Shown piece after piece: positions 1-5,300 of a DNA stretch of 5,585 nucleotides (its first letter is position 1; every line of letters begins with the position of its first letter). The stretch lies in contig CAKQVC010000154.1 in assembly GCA_934277655.1 (NCBI GenBank), positions 1-5,585 of the forward strand. Reading direction: 5' to 3'. The DNA is from an uncultured Clostridia bacterium. Lineage in GTDB: Bacteria > Bacillota > Clostridia > Peptostreptococcales > Anaerovoracaceae. The notes below the pieces were generated by a model. It had not been told where the DNA came from and did not search any database. It saw nothing but the letters and a program-made list of their open reading frames with translations. A program made the position numbers and the translations under genes.

Positions 1-688
1 TTACTCCTCTTAAAGTTTCCAGCGCCTGTTTTGCGGCCTTCTGCTCAGCTTCCTTTTTACTTTTGCCTGCTCCACGACCCATGATCTTTCCACCGCATTC
101 AAGATGGACATAAAACGTCTTATCGTGTGCCGGACCTTCTTCTCTGTCGATGATATAGGAGATAAAGACCGGAGTTCCTTTGCTCTGCAACACCTCCTGG
201 ACTTCAGATTTATAGTCAGAAAAAATCTTGCCGGTTACTGCTCTTTCTATGATTTCAGAAAATGCATGCGTCACAAATTGTTCTGCTTCTTCATAGCCTC
301 CGTCAAGAAAAATCCCTCCGATAACGGCTTCCATCGCATCGGCCAGAATGGAATCTTTTTCTCTTCCACCTGCGCTGTCCTCTCCATGCCCGAGATTTAT
401 ATATTTTCCCAGGTTATAGTTGTGTGCTACTTCCGCAAGTGCCTTTTCACACACGATCAGAGCCCGTGTCTTTGTCAGCTTCCCCTCTGTCACATCTGAC
501 ATGCGTGCAAACAGCTGGACGCTGATGATCGCATCCAGAAATGCATCTCCCAGGAACTCCATTCGTTCATTGTCCTGATGTTTCGTATTCTTTTTTCGAT
601 TATAGGAACTGTGTGTCAACGCCCTCTCCAGCAGTTCCCGTTTTTGGAATTTATATCCGATCTTATCCTCGAACTCTCTAATGTTCAC
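1..688 (-). CDS. rnc: Ribonuclease III, C-terminus cut by window edge
   Basis: Double-strand-specific endoribonuclease that processes rRNA precursors and other structured RNAs in the cytoplasm as a homodimer. Translating the minus strand from a GTG at 688-686 gives 229 codons with no stop before the window edge. Bacterial RNase III is usually about 225-240 residues, so only a few residues should be missing. Residues 41-48 read ERMEFLGD, the family signature with acidic metal ligands E41, E44 and D48. The second catalytic cluster is D117-A-M-E120 followed by AVIGGIFLDGG. A double-stranded-RNA-binding domain fills about 158-226, ending in the Lys/Ala-rich helix GKSKKEAEQKAAKQALETL. The GTG is chosen because an in-frame TAA lies immediately upstream and GAGGAG sits 10 bases before it. 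The start overlaps the 3' end of plsX by 11 bases, which suggests translational coupling. Family assignment is secure; the exact C-terminus is not visible. Confidence 0.96.
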   Translation of the reverse strand, partial: MNIREFEDKIGYKFQKRELLERALTHSSYNRKKNTKHQDNERMEFLGDAFLDAIISVQLFARMSDVTEGKLTKTRALIVCEKALAEVAHNYNLGKYINLGHGEDSAGGREKDSILADAMEAVIGGIFLDGGYEEAEQFVTHAFSEIIERAVTGKIFSDYKSEVQEVLQSKGTPVFISYIIDREEGPAHDKTFYVHLECGGKIMGRGAGKSKKEAEQKAAKQALETLRGV

Positions 689-1694
689 TTAATGTAATCT
701 CCTCAATTTCAAGTACTGAATTCTGGATTGTTCCGACTACGTTTCCATCCACATACGAAATACCCTTCAAAATCGTATTTTTTACGGCATTTGCATTGGA
801 AGAGCCGTGCATTTTCACAATAGGACCTTTTACACCAAGAATCGGTGCACCGCCATACTCGGAATAGTCAAATTCTTTTTTTAGCCCTCCTAGTTTATTC
901 AGCAGAAGCATAGATCCCAATTTCGCTCTGATACCGTCTGTGAATTTCTGTTTCAGAACCTGAAGGATATTCCATGCCAGTCCTTCTGTCAGTTTCAGGA
1001 CAACATTTCCGGTAAATCCGTCTGTCACAATGACATCGCAGGCTCCCTTCGGAACTTCTCTTGCTTCCACGTTTCCGATAAAATTAAGATGACTGTGCTC
1101 CAGAAGTTCATAGGTTGCCTTGGTCAGCGTGGAACCTTTTTTTGCTTCCGTGCCAATATTAACAAGCCCGACTTTCGGATTTTCCCTGCCGATCACCTTT
1201 TCCATATAGATGCTTCCCATAATGCCGAATTCCAGCAGATTGTTTGGTTTACATTCTGCATTTGCACCTGCGTCTACAAGTAAGGATGGTTTTCCTCCTA
1301 CGATCGGATAAATGGATGCCAGTGCCGGCCGGTCAATCCCCTGGATCCTTCCCAAGATGAAAAGGCCACCAGAAAGCAGTGCTCCTGTGCTTCCTGCTGA
1401 AATAAAAATGTCGCCTTCGCCGCTTTTGACCATATTGATCCCTTTTACGATTGAAGAATCTTTCTTGGAACGGACGGCCCTTACCGGGGCTTCGTCGTTT
1501 GAAATCACTTCTCTGGCATCTACAATGGAAATTCTGTTTTTATCATAAGTATATTTTTTTAATTCCTGTTCAATTAATTCTTTCTGTCCGACAAACACGA
1601 TTTCGTGTTCCATTTCTTTCAGGGCAAGAACTGCTCCTTCTACTACAGAAGCCGGTGCAAGGTCTCCGCCCATTCCGTCTAAAATCATTCTCAT
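678..1694 (-). CDS. plsX: Phosphate acyltransferase PlsX
   Basis: Converts acyl-ACP and phosphate to acyl-phosphate, the donor for PlsY in the first acylation of glycerol-3-phosphate, at the inner face of the membrane. The 338 residues match the usual family length of about 330-345. Characteristic stretches are LDGMGGDLAPASVVEG (5-20), FISAGSTGALLSGG (97-110), LLVDAGANAECKP (138-150), the GNVEAREVPKGACDVIVTDG region with FTGNVVLKLTEG (207-238), and GGAPILGVKGPIVKMHGSSN (281-300). The start is supported by AGGAGG at 1703-1708, eight bases upstream. It is the first gene after a sigma-A-type promoter (1742-1770) and overlaps rnc downstream. In many Firmicutes acpP lies between plsX and rnc; here it is absent. 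No rpmF is found upstream either. Identification is secure. Confidence 0.97.
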   Translation of the reverse strand: MRMILDGMGGDLAPASVVEGAVLALKEMEHEIVFVGQKELIEQELKKYTYDKNRISIVDAREVISNDEAPVRAVRSKKDSSIVKGINMVKSGEGDIFISAGSTGALLSGGLFILGRIQGIDRPALASIYPIVGGKPSLLVDAGANAECKPNNLLEFGIMGSIYMEKVIGRENPKVGLVNIGTEAKKGSTLTKATYELLEHSHLNFIGNVEAREVPKGACDVIVTDGFTGNVVLKLTEGLAWNILQVLKQKFTDGIRAKLGSMLLLNKLGGLKKEFDYSEYGGAPILGVKGPIVKMHGSSNANAVKNTILKGISYVDGNVVGTIQNSVLEIEEITLSEH

Positions 1695-1702
1695 TTTTCG
1701 TT

Positions 1703-1708
1703 CCTCCT
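1703..1708 (-). promoter_or_regulatory. Shine-Dalgarno of plsX
   Basis: AGGAGG on the minus strand, eight bases before the ATG of plsX. It fixes that ATG as the start over a second in-frame Met two codons later. Confidence 0.85.
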
Positions 1709-1711
1709 GAA

Positions 1712-1726
1712 ATGTGTTTTACACAT
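1712..1726. repeat. 15-base palindrome in the plsX leader
   Basis: ATGTGT and ACACAT arms (six perfect base pairs) flank a TTT centre. It lies between the predicted plsX transcription start (near 1735) and the Shine-Dalgarno, at roughly +10 to +24. It could be an operator or a small leader hairpin. It does not resemble a FapR site that I recognise. Confidence 0.4.
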
Positions 1727-1741
1727 ATTCATACAAGGTAA

Positions 1742-1770
1742 ACTATATCACAAAAAAGAAAAAAAGCCAA
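1742..1770 (-). promoter_or_regulatory. Promoter of plsX-rnc
   Basis: On the minus strand, TTGGCT (1770-1765) and TATAGT (1747-1742) are separated by exactly 17 bases, giving a good -10 and a moderate -35 for the housekeeping sigma factor. The expected transcription start is near 1735, about 40 bases before the plsX start codon. The spacer is almost entirely T (seven T, C, six T), and the -35 overlaps the 3' arm of a small terminator-like hairpin. Sequence-based call with no transcript evidence. Confidence 0.65.
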
Positions 1771-1781
1771 GTCTGCGGCTT
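1752..1781 (-). terminator. Small hairpin with T-rich tract before plsX
   Basis: Read on the minus strand, AAGCC (1781-1777) pairs with GGCTT (1768-1764) around an eight-base loop and is followed by T-rich sequence (the T-runs 1765-1759 and 1757-1752, separated by one C). The stem is only five base pairs, so it would be a weak or back-up terminator for read-through from the fibronectin-domain gene. The T-tract also forms the spacer of the plsX promoter, so its terminator role is uncertain. Confidence 0.4.
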
Positions 1782-1890
1782 AATTTTTCATAAAAACATC
1801 AGATTTATTGTAACTGGTACCTCGCCTGCCGGTCTGCCTGTTTCAGATAAGATTCTGTTAGCAGGAAAGTTTTCCATGCTGTTTTGAAAG
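1782..1890. other. Intergenic stretch without a supported gene
   Basis: Lies between two terminator-like hairpins. On the minus strand two short frames are open. One begins with ATG at 1878 and codes for 29 residues without a Shine-Dalgarno. The other runs from about 1950 through the 1891-1920 hairpin to a TAA near 1808, with no ATG start. Neither has convincing start signals, so no gene is called. No rpmF-like or acpP-like sequence was found here. The neighbouring 1921-2021, the tail of the unit coding for the fibronectin-domain protein, also shows nothing further. Confidence 0.5.
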
Positions 1891-1920
1891 AAAAGCCGGA
1901 TTTTTTACGATCCGGCTTTT
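1891..1920 (-). terminator. Intrinsic terminator of the fibronectin-domain gene
   Basis: AAAAGCCGGA (1891-1900) and TCCGGCTTTT (1911-1920) form a perfect 10-base-pair stem around a 10-base loop. The GC core ends in a run of four T on either strand, extended to TTTTCTTTC on the minus strand. It lies about 100 bases after the stop codon of the minus-strand gene ending at 2022, and no plus-strand gene ends nearby. Confidence 0.75.
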
Positions 1921-2021
1921 CCAAATTTCCCTTCTTCTTTTTTATAATTCAAAATTCTGTTTCCAACTGCATGTCGATCCGATTGCTGTATCAATCAAAT
2001 ACTGGCTTGCTCGTGCCGCTT

Positions 2022-2963
2022 TTAATCCCAGATGGATTCTTTTTCATAATCGCGGATGTTACCGGTTCTTGCATTCACTTCGACATCGTATTCATAATCT
2101 CCTGCCTCAAACTCAATTTCGTACACATAAACGCCGTCTTCTCTGTCTTTTTCAACCTTTGTGAAGGTTGCCTGTGCCGCACTGACTCCCGCTCTCTTTA
2201 AAGCGATTGATTTAGCTTCTGCTTTTGTTATAAATCCTGAAGAGTTTCCAGATGTATCTGCAGCGACACCCCTCGTTTTTGTTTTCAGGTACTCAAAATC
2301 GCTGTAATAGCGGTATCCTAAAGCCTCATGATAAGCTCTGACTTTGAAACGGTACTGCTTTCCACTGGAAAGTCCCGTAACAGTGTAAGAAGTTTTGGTT
2401 GTATCTGCAATCCGGATCCACTGGCTGCCGGAAGTACTTCTGCGGTAAAGCTGGTAACCGTCTGCACCTTTTGCACTGTCCCATTTTAACGTAATAGATG
2501 TGGTCGTTTTTCCGGTTGTACGCAGATCGTCCACATCTTCTGCTTCCGTTGCTGTACTGAAGTTATCGGAGAAGTTTCCATAAATGTCTGCTCCCCAGCT
2601 GCTTTTTCTGTAGGCTCTTACCTTAAATGTATACACTCTGCCTTCTGTAAGATCTTCGATTTCGCAGCGGGTTTTCGTTGTTCTTTCTTTTAATGCCCAG
2701 GTTCCGGATGTTTTGGAGTACTGGTAGATTTCATATCCATCTGCACCGCTGACGCCATTCCAGGTCAATGTAATTTCATCGTCATCACGAGCAGCTGTTC
2801 TCAGCCCTCCGACGGTCTCCAACGTCTGATTTTCATAAGCATAAAGACCTGCTGTGTTCTGTCCGGTTGCGGCAAATCCCTTTTCAGCCAATGGACAAAT
2901 CGTTAAAACCAATGCCGCACTAAGGATCCCTGCTCCTGCCTTTTTCCATAAGTTCTTTTTCAT
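2022..2963 (-). CDS. Secreted protein with two FnIII repeats and a PepSY-like domain
   Basis: The 313-residue product carries an export signal: MKKNLWKK, a hydrophobic core at about 9-26, and likely cleavage near GFA-A (31/32). Two fibronectin type III repeats follow, about 51-140 and 143-230. They share the patterns ITL.W (64-68 and 157-161), ADGY (74-77 and 167-170) and Y.FKVRAY (111-118 and 204-211). After a Ser/Gly linker (235-243), residues 244-309 look like a PepSY domain, with the FITKAEAKSIALKRAGV helix and later YVYEIEFEAGDYEYDVEVNA, ending in a G-N-I strand. No sortase motif, transmembrane anchor or catalytic motif is visible, so the protein is probably released or loosely held at the wall. 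It stands alone with its own promoter, AAGGAGGT site and terminator. PepSY domains are often linked to protease inhibition or regulation outside the cell, but a function cannot be assigned here. Confidence 0.88.
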   Translation of the reverse strand: MKKNLWKKAGAGILSAALVLTICPLAEKGFAATGQNTAGLYAYENQTLETVGGLRTAARDDDEITLTWNGVSGADGYEIYQYSKTSGTWALKERTTKTRCEIEDLTEGRVYTFKVRAYRKSSWGADIYGNFSDNFSTATEAEDVDDLRTTGKTTTSITLKWDSAKGADGYQLYRRSTSGSQWIRIADTTKTSYTVTGLSSGKQYRFKVRAYHEALGYRYYSDFEYLKTKTRGVAADTSGNSSGFITKAEAKSIALKRAGVSAAQATFTKVEKDREDGVYVYEIEFEAGDYEYDVEVNARTGNIRDYEKESIWD

Positions 2964-2970
2964 GATAAAT

Positions 2971-2978
2971 ACCTCCTT
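2971..2978 (-). promoter_or_regulatory. Shine-Dalgarno of the fibronectin-domain gene
   Basis: AAGGAGGT on the minus strand, seven bases before the ATG at 2963. This near-ideal site supports the start and suggests efficient translation. Confidence 0.85.
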
Positions 2979-2989
2979 CGATCAGTCAT

Positions 2990-3006
2990 CCGGTCTATCA
3001 GACCGG
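2990..3006. repeat. Leader hairpin or operator before the fibronectin-domain gene
   Basis: CCGGTCT (2990-2996) and AGACCGG (3000-3006) form a perfect seven-base-pair, GC-rich stem with a three-base loop. It sits between the predicted -10 element and the Shine-Dalgarno, so it would be in the 5' untranslated mRNA. It may stabilise the message or bind a regulator. On the plus strand it is followed by a T-rich stretch, but no gene ends there. Confidence 0.5.
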
Positions 3007-3029
3007 CTTTCTTTCCTTTTGATGGTTAT

Positions 3030-3038
3030 ACTATAACA
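3030..3038 (-). promoter_or_regulatory. Extended -10 promoter of the fibronectin-domain gene
   Basis: On the minus strand the sequence reads TG-T-TATAGT, an extended -10 element about 67 bases before the start codon. The -35 position (3053-3058) is not recognisable, but the upstream region (3041-3090) is very A/T-rich, as expected for an UP-type element. Together with the leader hairpin this suggests a separate transcription unit. Confidence 0.5.
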
Positions 3039-3093
3039 GGGTTAAATTAAAAAATTATTAAAAGCCGAAGTAAAAAATAAAATTTTTTCCACC

Positions 3094-3122
3094 TTGTGTT
3101 TGAAGCATTTCTCTGATAAAAT
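3094..3122 (+). promoter_or_regulatory. Promoter of the translesion polymerase operon
   Basis: TTGTGT (3094-3099) and TAAAAT (3117-3122) are separated by exactly 17 bases, fitting a housekeeping promoter. Transcription should start near 3129-3130, at the left edge of the LexA box, leaving a leader of about 140 bases before the polymerase start. An alternative, weaker pair lies downstream: TTGAAC at 3151-3156 with TAATAT (3172-3177, 15-base spacer) or TATTTA (3175-3180, 18-base spacer). Confidence 0.6.
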
Positions 3123-3129
3123 ATCTTTT

Positions 3130-3143
3130 AGAACATTTGTTCT
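3130..3143. promoter_or_regulatory. LexA (SOS) box
   Basis: AGAACATTTGTTCT has the GAAC-N4-GTTC core of the Gram-positive LexA operator, with six-base arms that are perfect inverted repeats around a two-base centre. It lies on the expected transcription start of the promoter at 3094-3122 and upstream of a Y-family polymerase gene, a classical SOS target. A single GAAC half site recurs at 3153-3156 but has no partner. LexA would block this promoter until RecA-driven self-cleavage after DNA damage. It is about 100 bases from the divergent promoter, so it probably does not control the minus-strand gene. Confidence 0.8.
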
Positions 3144-3203
3144 TGTTTGGTTGAACATTTAGCTGTTACTGTAATATTTATAGCTTAAGCAACAAGATGG
3201 ATA

Positions 3204-3226
3204 ATTCCTTACTGGCAGTAAGGAAT
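3204..3226. repeat. 23-base perfect palindrome in the polymerase leader
   Basis: Arms ATTCCTTACTG (3204-3214) and CAGTAAGGAAT (3216-3226) are exact reverse complements around a single G. As RNA the turn would open to about three to five bases, leaving a stem of about nine to ten pairs. TGG and CCA further out (3198-3200, 3232-3234) could extend it with an internal loop. It lies downstream of the promoter and LexA box and 42 bases before the start codon. No T-run follows, so it is not a standard terminator. It may be an operator for a second regulator or an mRNA structure. Confidence 0.7.
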
Positions 3227-3267
3227 GTTAACCATAAATATATTGTAGTAGAAAGGAAGTGTATGCT

Positions 3268-4917
3268 TTGACAACTTCGGATGCACCAAAAAAAGACAGA
3301 GTCTATATTGCAATTGATCTGAAATCTTTTTATGCTTCGGTAGAGTGCTATGAACGGGGGCTGGATCCTCTGACAACCAATCTTGTTGTTGCCGACGCAT
3401 CCCGGACGGAAAAAACAATCTGCCTGGCAGTTTCCCCCAGTTTGAAGGCTTATGGAATTCCGGGTCGTGCCCGTCTGTTCGAGGTCAATCAGAAGGTACG
3501 TGAAGTCAATGCACTGCGCTTGTCACGGCTACACGGAGAAGCATTCAGCGGCAGCTCTGTAAATGCAGATGAACTGGCTTCTCGCCCAGATTTTTCTCTT
3601 GACTTTATCGCTGCAGTTCCACGGATGGCCCTATATATTCAGTACAGTTCCAAAATTTACAACGTCTACCTGAAATATATCGCTGCAGACGATATCCATG
3701 TGTATTCTATCGATGAAGTTTTTATGGATGTAACGGATTATCTGACTGCTTATAACATGACACCTCAACAGCTGGCGTCCCGCATGATCTGTGATGTCTA
3801 TGAAACAACCGGAATTACTGCCGCTGCCGGCATCGGTACAAATTTATACCTTGCAAAGATTGCTATGGACATTGAAGCCAAACATGTTCCTGCAGACGAA
3901 AACGGTGTCCGCATTGCCCAACTGGACGAACTTTCCTATCGGAAGCAACTCTGGAGCCACAGACCTCTTACGGATTTTTGGCGTGTCGGGCGTGGCTACG
4001 CCGAAAAGCTGGAAAAAGCAGGTCTCCATACGATGGGGGATATTGCCCTCTGTTCCATCGGGAAACTATCCGATTTTTATAACGAAGACCTGCTCTACAA
4101 AATGTTCGGTGTGAATGCTCAGCTTCTGATCGACCATGCCTGGGGATGGGAGTCCTGCACCATTGCAGATATCCGTCAGTACGAACCGCAGTCCAGCAGC
4201 ATCAGTTCCGGTCAGGTTCTCCAATGCCCCTATTCTTGCGAGAAAGCACGTATCGTCGTACAGGAAATGCTGCAGCAACTTTCTCTTGACTTAGTTTCGA
4301 AAGGTCTTGTTACAGATCAGATCGTTTTAACAGTCGGATATGATATTGAAAATCTTGCAGACGGTCAGTATACCGAAGACATCGTAACGGACCGCTATGG
4401 CAGGAAGATTCCCAAGCATACACACGGCACTGTCAATCTTGAACAGTACACTTCATCCACCTGCTTGATATTGGATCATGTTCTTGCATTTTATGATAGT
4501 GCCGTAAATTCTCAGTTAAAGATCCGGCGGCTTACGATCGCAGCCTGCCATCTTCTGCAGGAAGACTCTTCCGCTGCGAAAAGCAGTGGTCAGCAGATTT
4601 CCATGTTTGCAGACTTTCCTGGCTTTTTAACAGCGGAATCATCTTCCGGTGCATCTGATTCTGTAAATCCGACATCCTTTCCCGGCAGAAGCAACACCAG
4701 TGCTACAGTTTCCAGTCTGCAGCAGGAAACTACAGGCGGTTTCTCATCTGCTTCTGCTTACACAGATGAAGCATTAAAAGGAGAACGGCAGATGCAGGAT
4801 GCCATGTTAAAAATAAGAGAAAAATTTGGAAAGAATGCGATTCTGACAGCTATTGATCTAGAGGATGGTGCAACTGCCATCGAACGCAACAAACAAATTG
4901 GAGGACATAAAGCATGA
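3268..4917 (+). CDS. Y-family translesion DNA polymerase (UmuC/UvrX-like)
   Basis: Error-prone polymerase that copies past damaged template bases. TTG at 3268 is preferred because GAAAGGAA (3251-3258) is then nine bases upstream; the in-frame GTG at 3259 directly abuts that site. Numbering from the GTG (552 residues; 549 from the TTG), the palm carries D20 in YIAIDLKSFYASVE and D152-E153 in VYSIDEVFMDVT, the metal-binding acids. Y25 occupies the steric-gate position, Tyr as in UmuC rather than Phe as in DinB. GIGTNLYLAKIAMD (191-204) and a helix-hairpin-helix thumb segment, WRVGRGYAEKLEKAGLHTMG (241-260), follow. The little-finger region is about 305-432. QISMF (446-450) fits a beta-clamp-binding motif. 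A Ser/Thr/Gly-rich linker (about 455-500) leads to a charged tail containing KIREKFGKNAIL (518-529) and ending IERNKQIGGHKA. It is the first gene of a LexA-boxed operon and overlaps the next gene by ATGA. The exact subfamily is inferred. Confidence 0.95.
   Translation: MTTSDAPKKDRVYIAIDLKSFYASVECYERGLDPLTTNLVVADASRTEKTICLAVSPSLKAYGIPGRARLFEVNQKVREVNALRLSRLHGEAFSGSSVNADELASRPDFSLDFIAAVPRMALYIQYSSKIYNVYLKYIAADDIHVYSIDEVFMDVTDYLTAYNMTPQQLASRMICDVYETTGITAAAGIGTNLYLAKIAMDIEAKHVPADENGVRIAQLDELSYRKQLWSHRPLTDFWRVGRGYAEKLEKAGLHTMGDIALCSIGKLSDFYNEDLLYKMFGVNAQLLIDHAWGWESCTIADIRQYEPQSSSISSGQVLQCPYSCEKARIVVQEMLQQLSLDLVSKGLVTDQIVLTVGYDIENLADGQYTEDIVTDRYGRKIPKHTHGTVNLEQYTSSTCLILDHVLAFYDSAVNSQLKIRRLTIAACHLLQEDSSAAKSSGQQISMFADFPGFLTAESSSGASDSVNPTSFPGRSNTSATVSSLQQETTGGFSSASAYTDEALKGERQMQDAMLKIREKFGKNAILTAIDLEDGATAIERNKQIGGHKA
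4900..4904 (+). promoter_or_regulatory. Shine-Dalgarno of the YolD-like gene, inside the polymerase gene
   Basis: GGAGG lies nine bases before the ATG at 4914 and within the last codons of the polymerase gene. With the ATGA overlap it supports coupled translation of the two proteins. Confidence 0.75.
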
Positions 4918-5192
4918 AAAAAACATCCCATAAGCAACCGCAGAAACAGCCCGGCACTTTTCGTTCTGATTTTTTCCCCGCAAACGACTGTGATATAGAA
5001 AAATACAAAGATATGCTGTACATGCCTCATCCAGTTTCCCAAAAGCATCCCCCTATGCCGCTAAAAGACCGTGCCGCTCAGTTTATGCCGTTTGCCGCAC
5101 TGACCGGCCATACTGCAGCCATAAAGGAAACCGCCCGGCAGGCTGAAATTGACTATTCTCAGAATTTTTATGTACCACTCGAAGAAGACTGA
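4914..5192 (+). CDS. YolD-like small protein, polymerase partner candidate
   Basis: A 92-residue, probably cytoplasmic protein with no signal peptide or membrane segment. The first 35 residues are basic and polar and look disordered. The recognisable core is KDRAAQFMPFAALTGHTAAI (51-70) followed by KETARQAE. It resembles the DRA..F.PF.AL.G...A.KE pattern of clostridial YolD-like proteins, which are commonly encoded beside Y-family polymerases. YolD-like proteins have been predicted to be functional equivalents of UmuD, the accessory subunit of polymerase V, but I know of no firm biochemical proof. Its ATG overlaps the polymerase stop codon (ATGA), with GGAGG nine bases upstream inside the polymerase gene. 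The two are therefore co-transcribed under the same LexA box and should be made in linked amounts. The core is shorter than in Bacillus YolD and the family call rests on this one motif plus context. Confidence 0.75.
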   Translation: MKKTSHKQPQKQPGTFRSDFFPANDCDIEKYKDMLYMPHPVSQKHPPMPLKDRAAQFMPFAALTGHTAAIKETARQAEIDYSQNFYVPLEED

Positions 5193-5222
5193 AAAGTTCT
5201 CAAGTCTTTTCATTATGTAGAA

Positions 5223-5241
5223 AATACCGCTATGCGATATT
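5223..5241. repeat. Imperfect palindrome after the YolD-like gene
   Basis: AATACCGC (5223-5230) and GCGATATT (5234-5241) pair at seven of eight positions around TAT. It lies between the stop codon and the terminator hairpin, about 30 bases after the stop. There is no T-run behind it. It may add stability to the mRNA end or be a small repeat copy; nothing else supports a function. Confidence 0.35.
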
Positions 5242-5255
5242 AGGTGGAAGATAAC

Positions 5256-5300
5256 AAAAGTGTGCAGAGAAATTTTTGATTTCATCATGCACACTTTTTT
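5256..5300 (+). terminator. Composite terminator between convergent operons
   Basis: AAAAGTGTGCA (5256-5266) and TGCACACTTTT (5288-5298) form a perfect 11-base-pair outer stem. Inside it, GA/TC and GAAAT (5269-5273)/ATTTC (5279-5283) extend the hairpin with single A bulges. A run of T (5295-5300) follows on the plus strand, and the A-run on the left gives a T-run on the minus strand. It should therefore stop both the polymerase-YolD operon and the convergent glyA transcript. Confidence 0.85.

Noticed and set aside
104..499. Plus-strand open frame of 131 codons
   Set aside because: It is antisense to rnc, which has all its catalytic motifs in the other strand, and has no ribosome binding site or recognisable domain.
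1884..2201. Plus-strand open frame of 105 codons
   Set aside because: It begins in the terminator stem and runs antisense to the PepSY-coding end. Its hydrophobic, Phe-rich composition is typical of a shadow frame.
2889..2900. Possible lipobox (L-T-I-C, residues 20-23) in the secreted protein
   Set aside because: The residue before Cys is Ile, whereas lipoboxes need Gly, Ala or Ser there. A normal signal peptidase site near residue 31 fits better.
5185..5211. AAGACT/AGTCTT or GAAAAG/CTTTTC hairpin at the end of the YolD-like gene
   Set aside because: Two mutually exclusive six-pair A/T-rich stems that are weak and overlap the stop codon; the strong terminator lies about 50 bases further on.
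5230..5242. Short string resembling the antisense of a 16S rRNA segment (TATGCG.TATTAG)
   Set aside because: Only about 13 bases with a mismatch and no flanking rRNA similarity; most likely chance.
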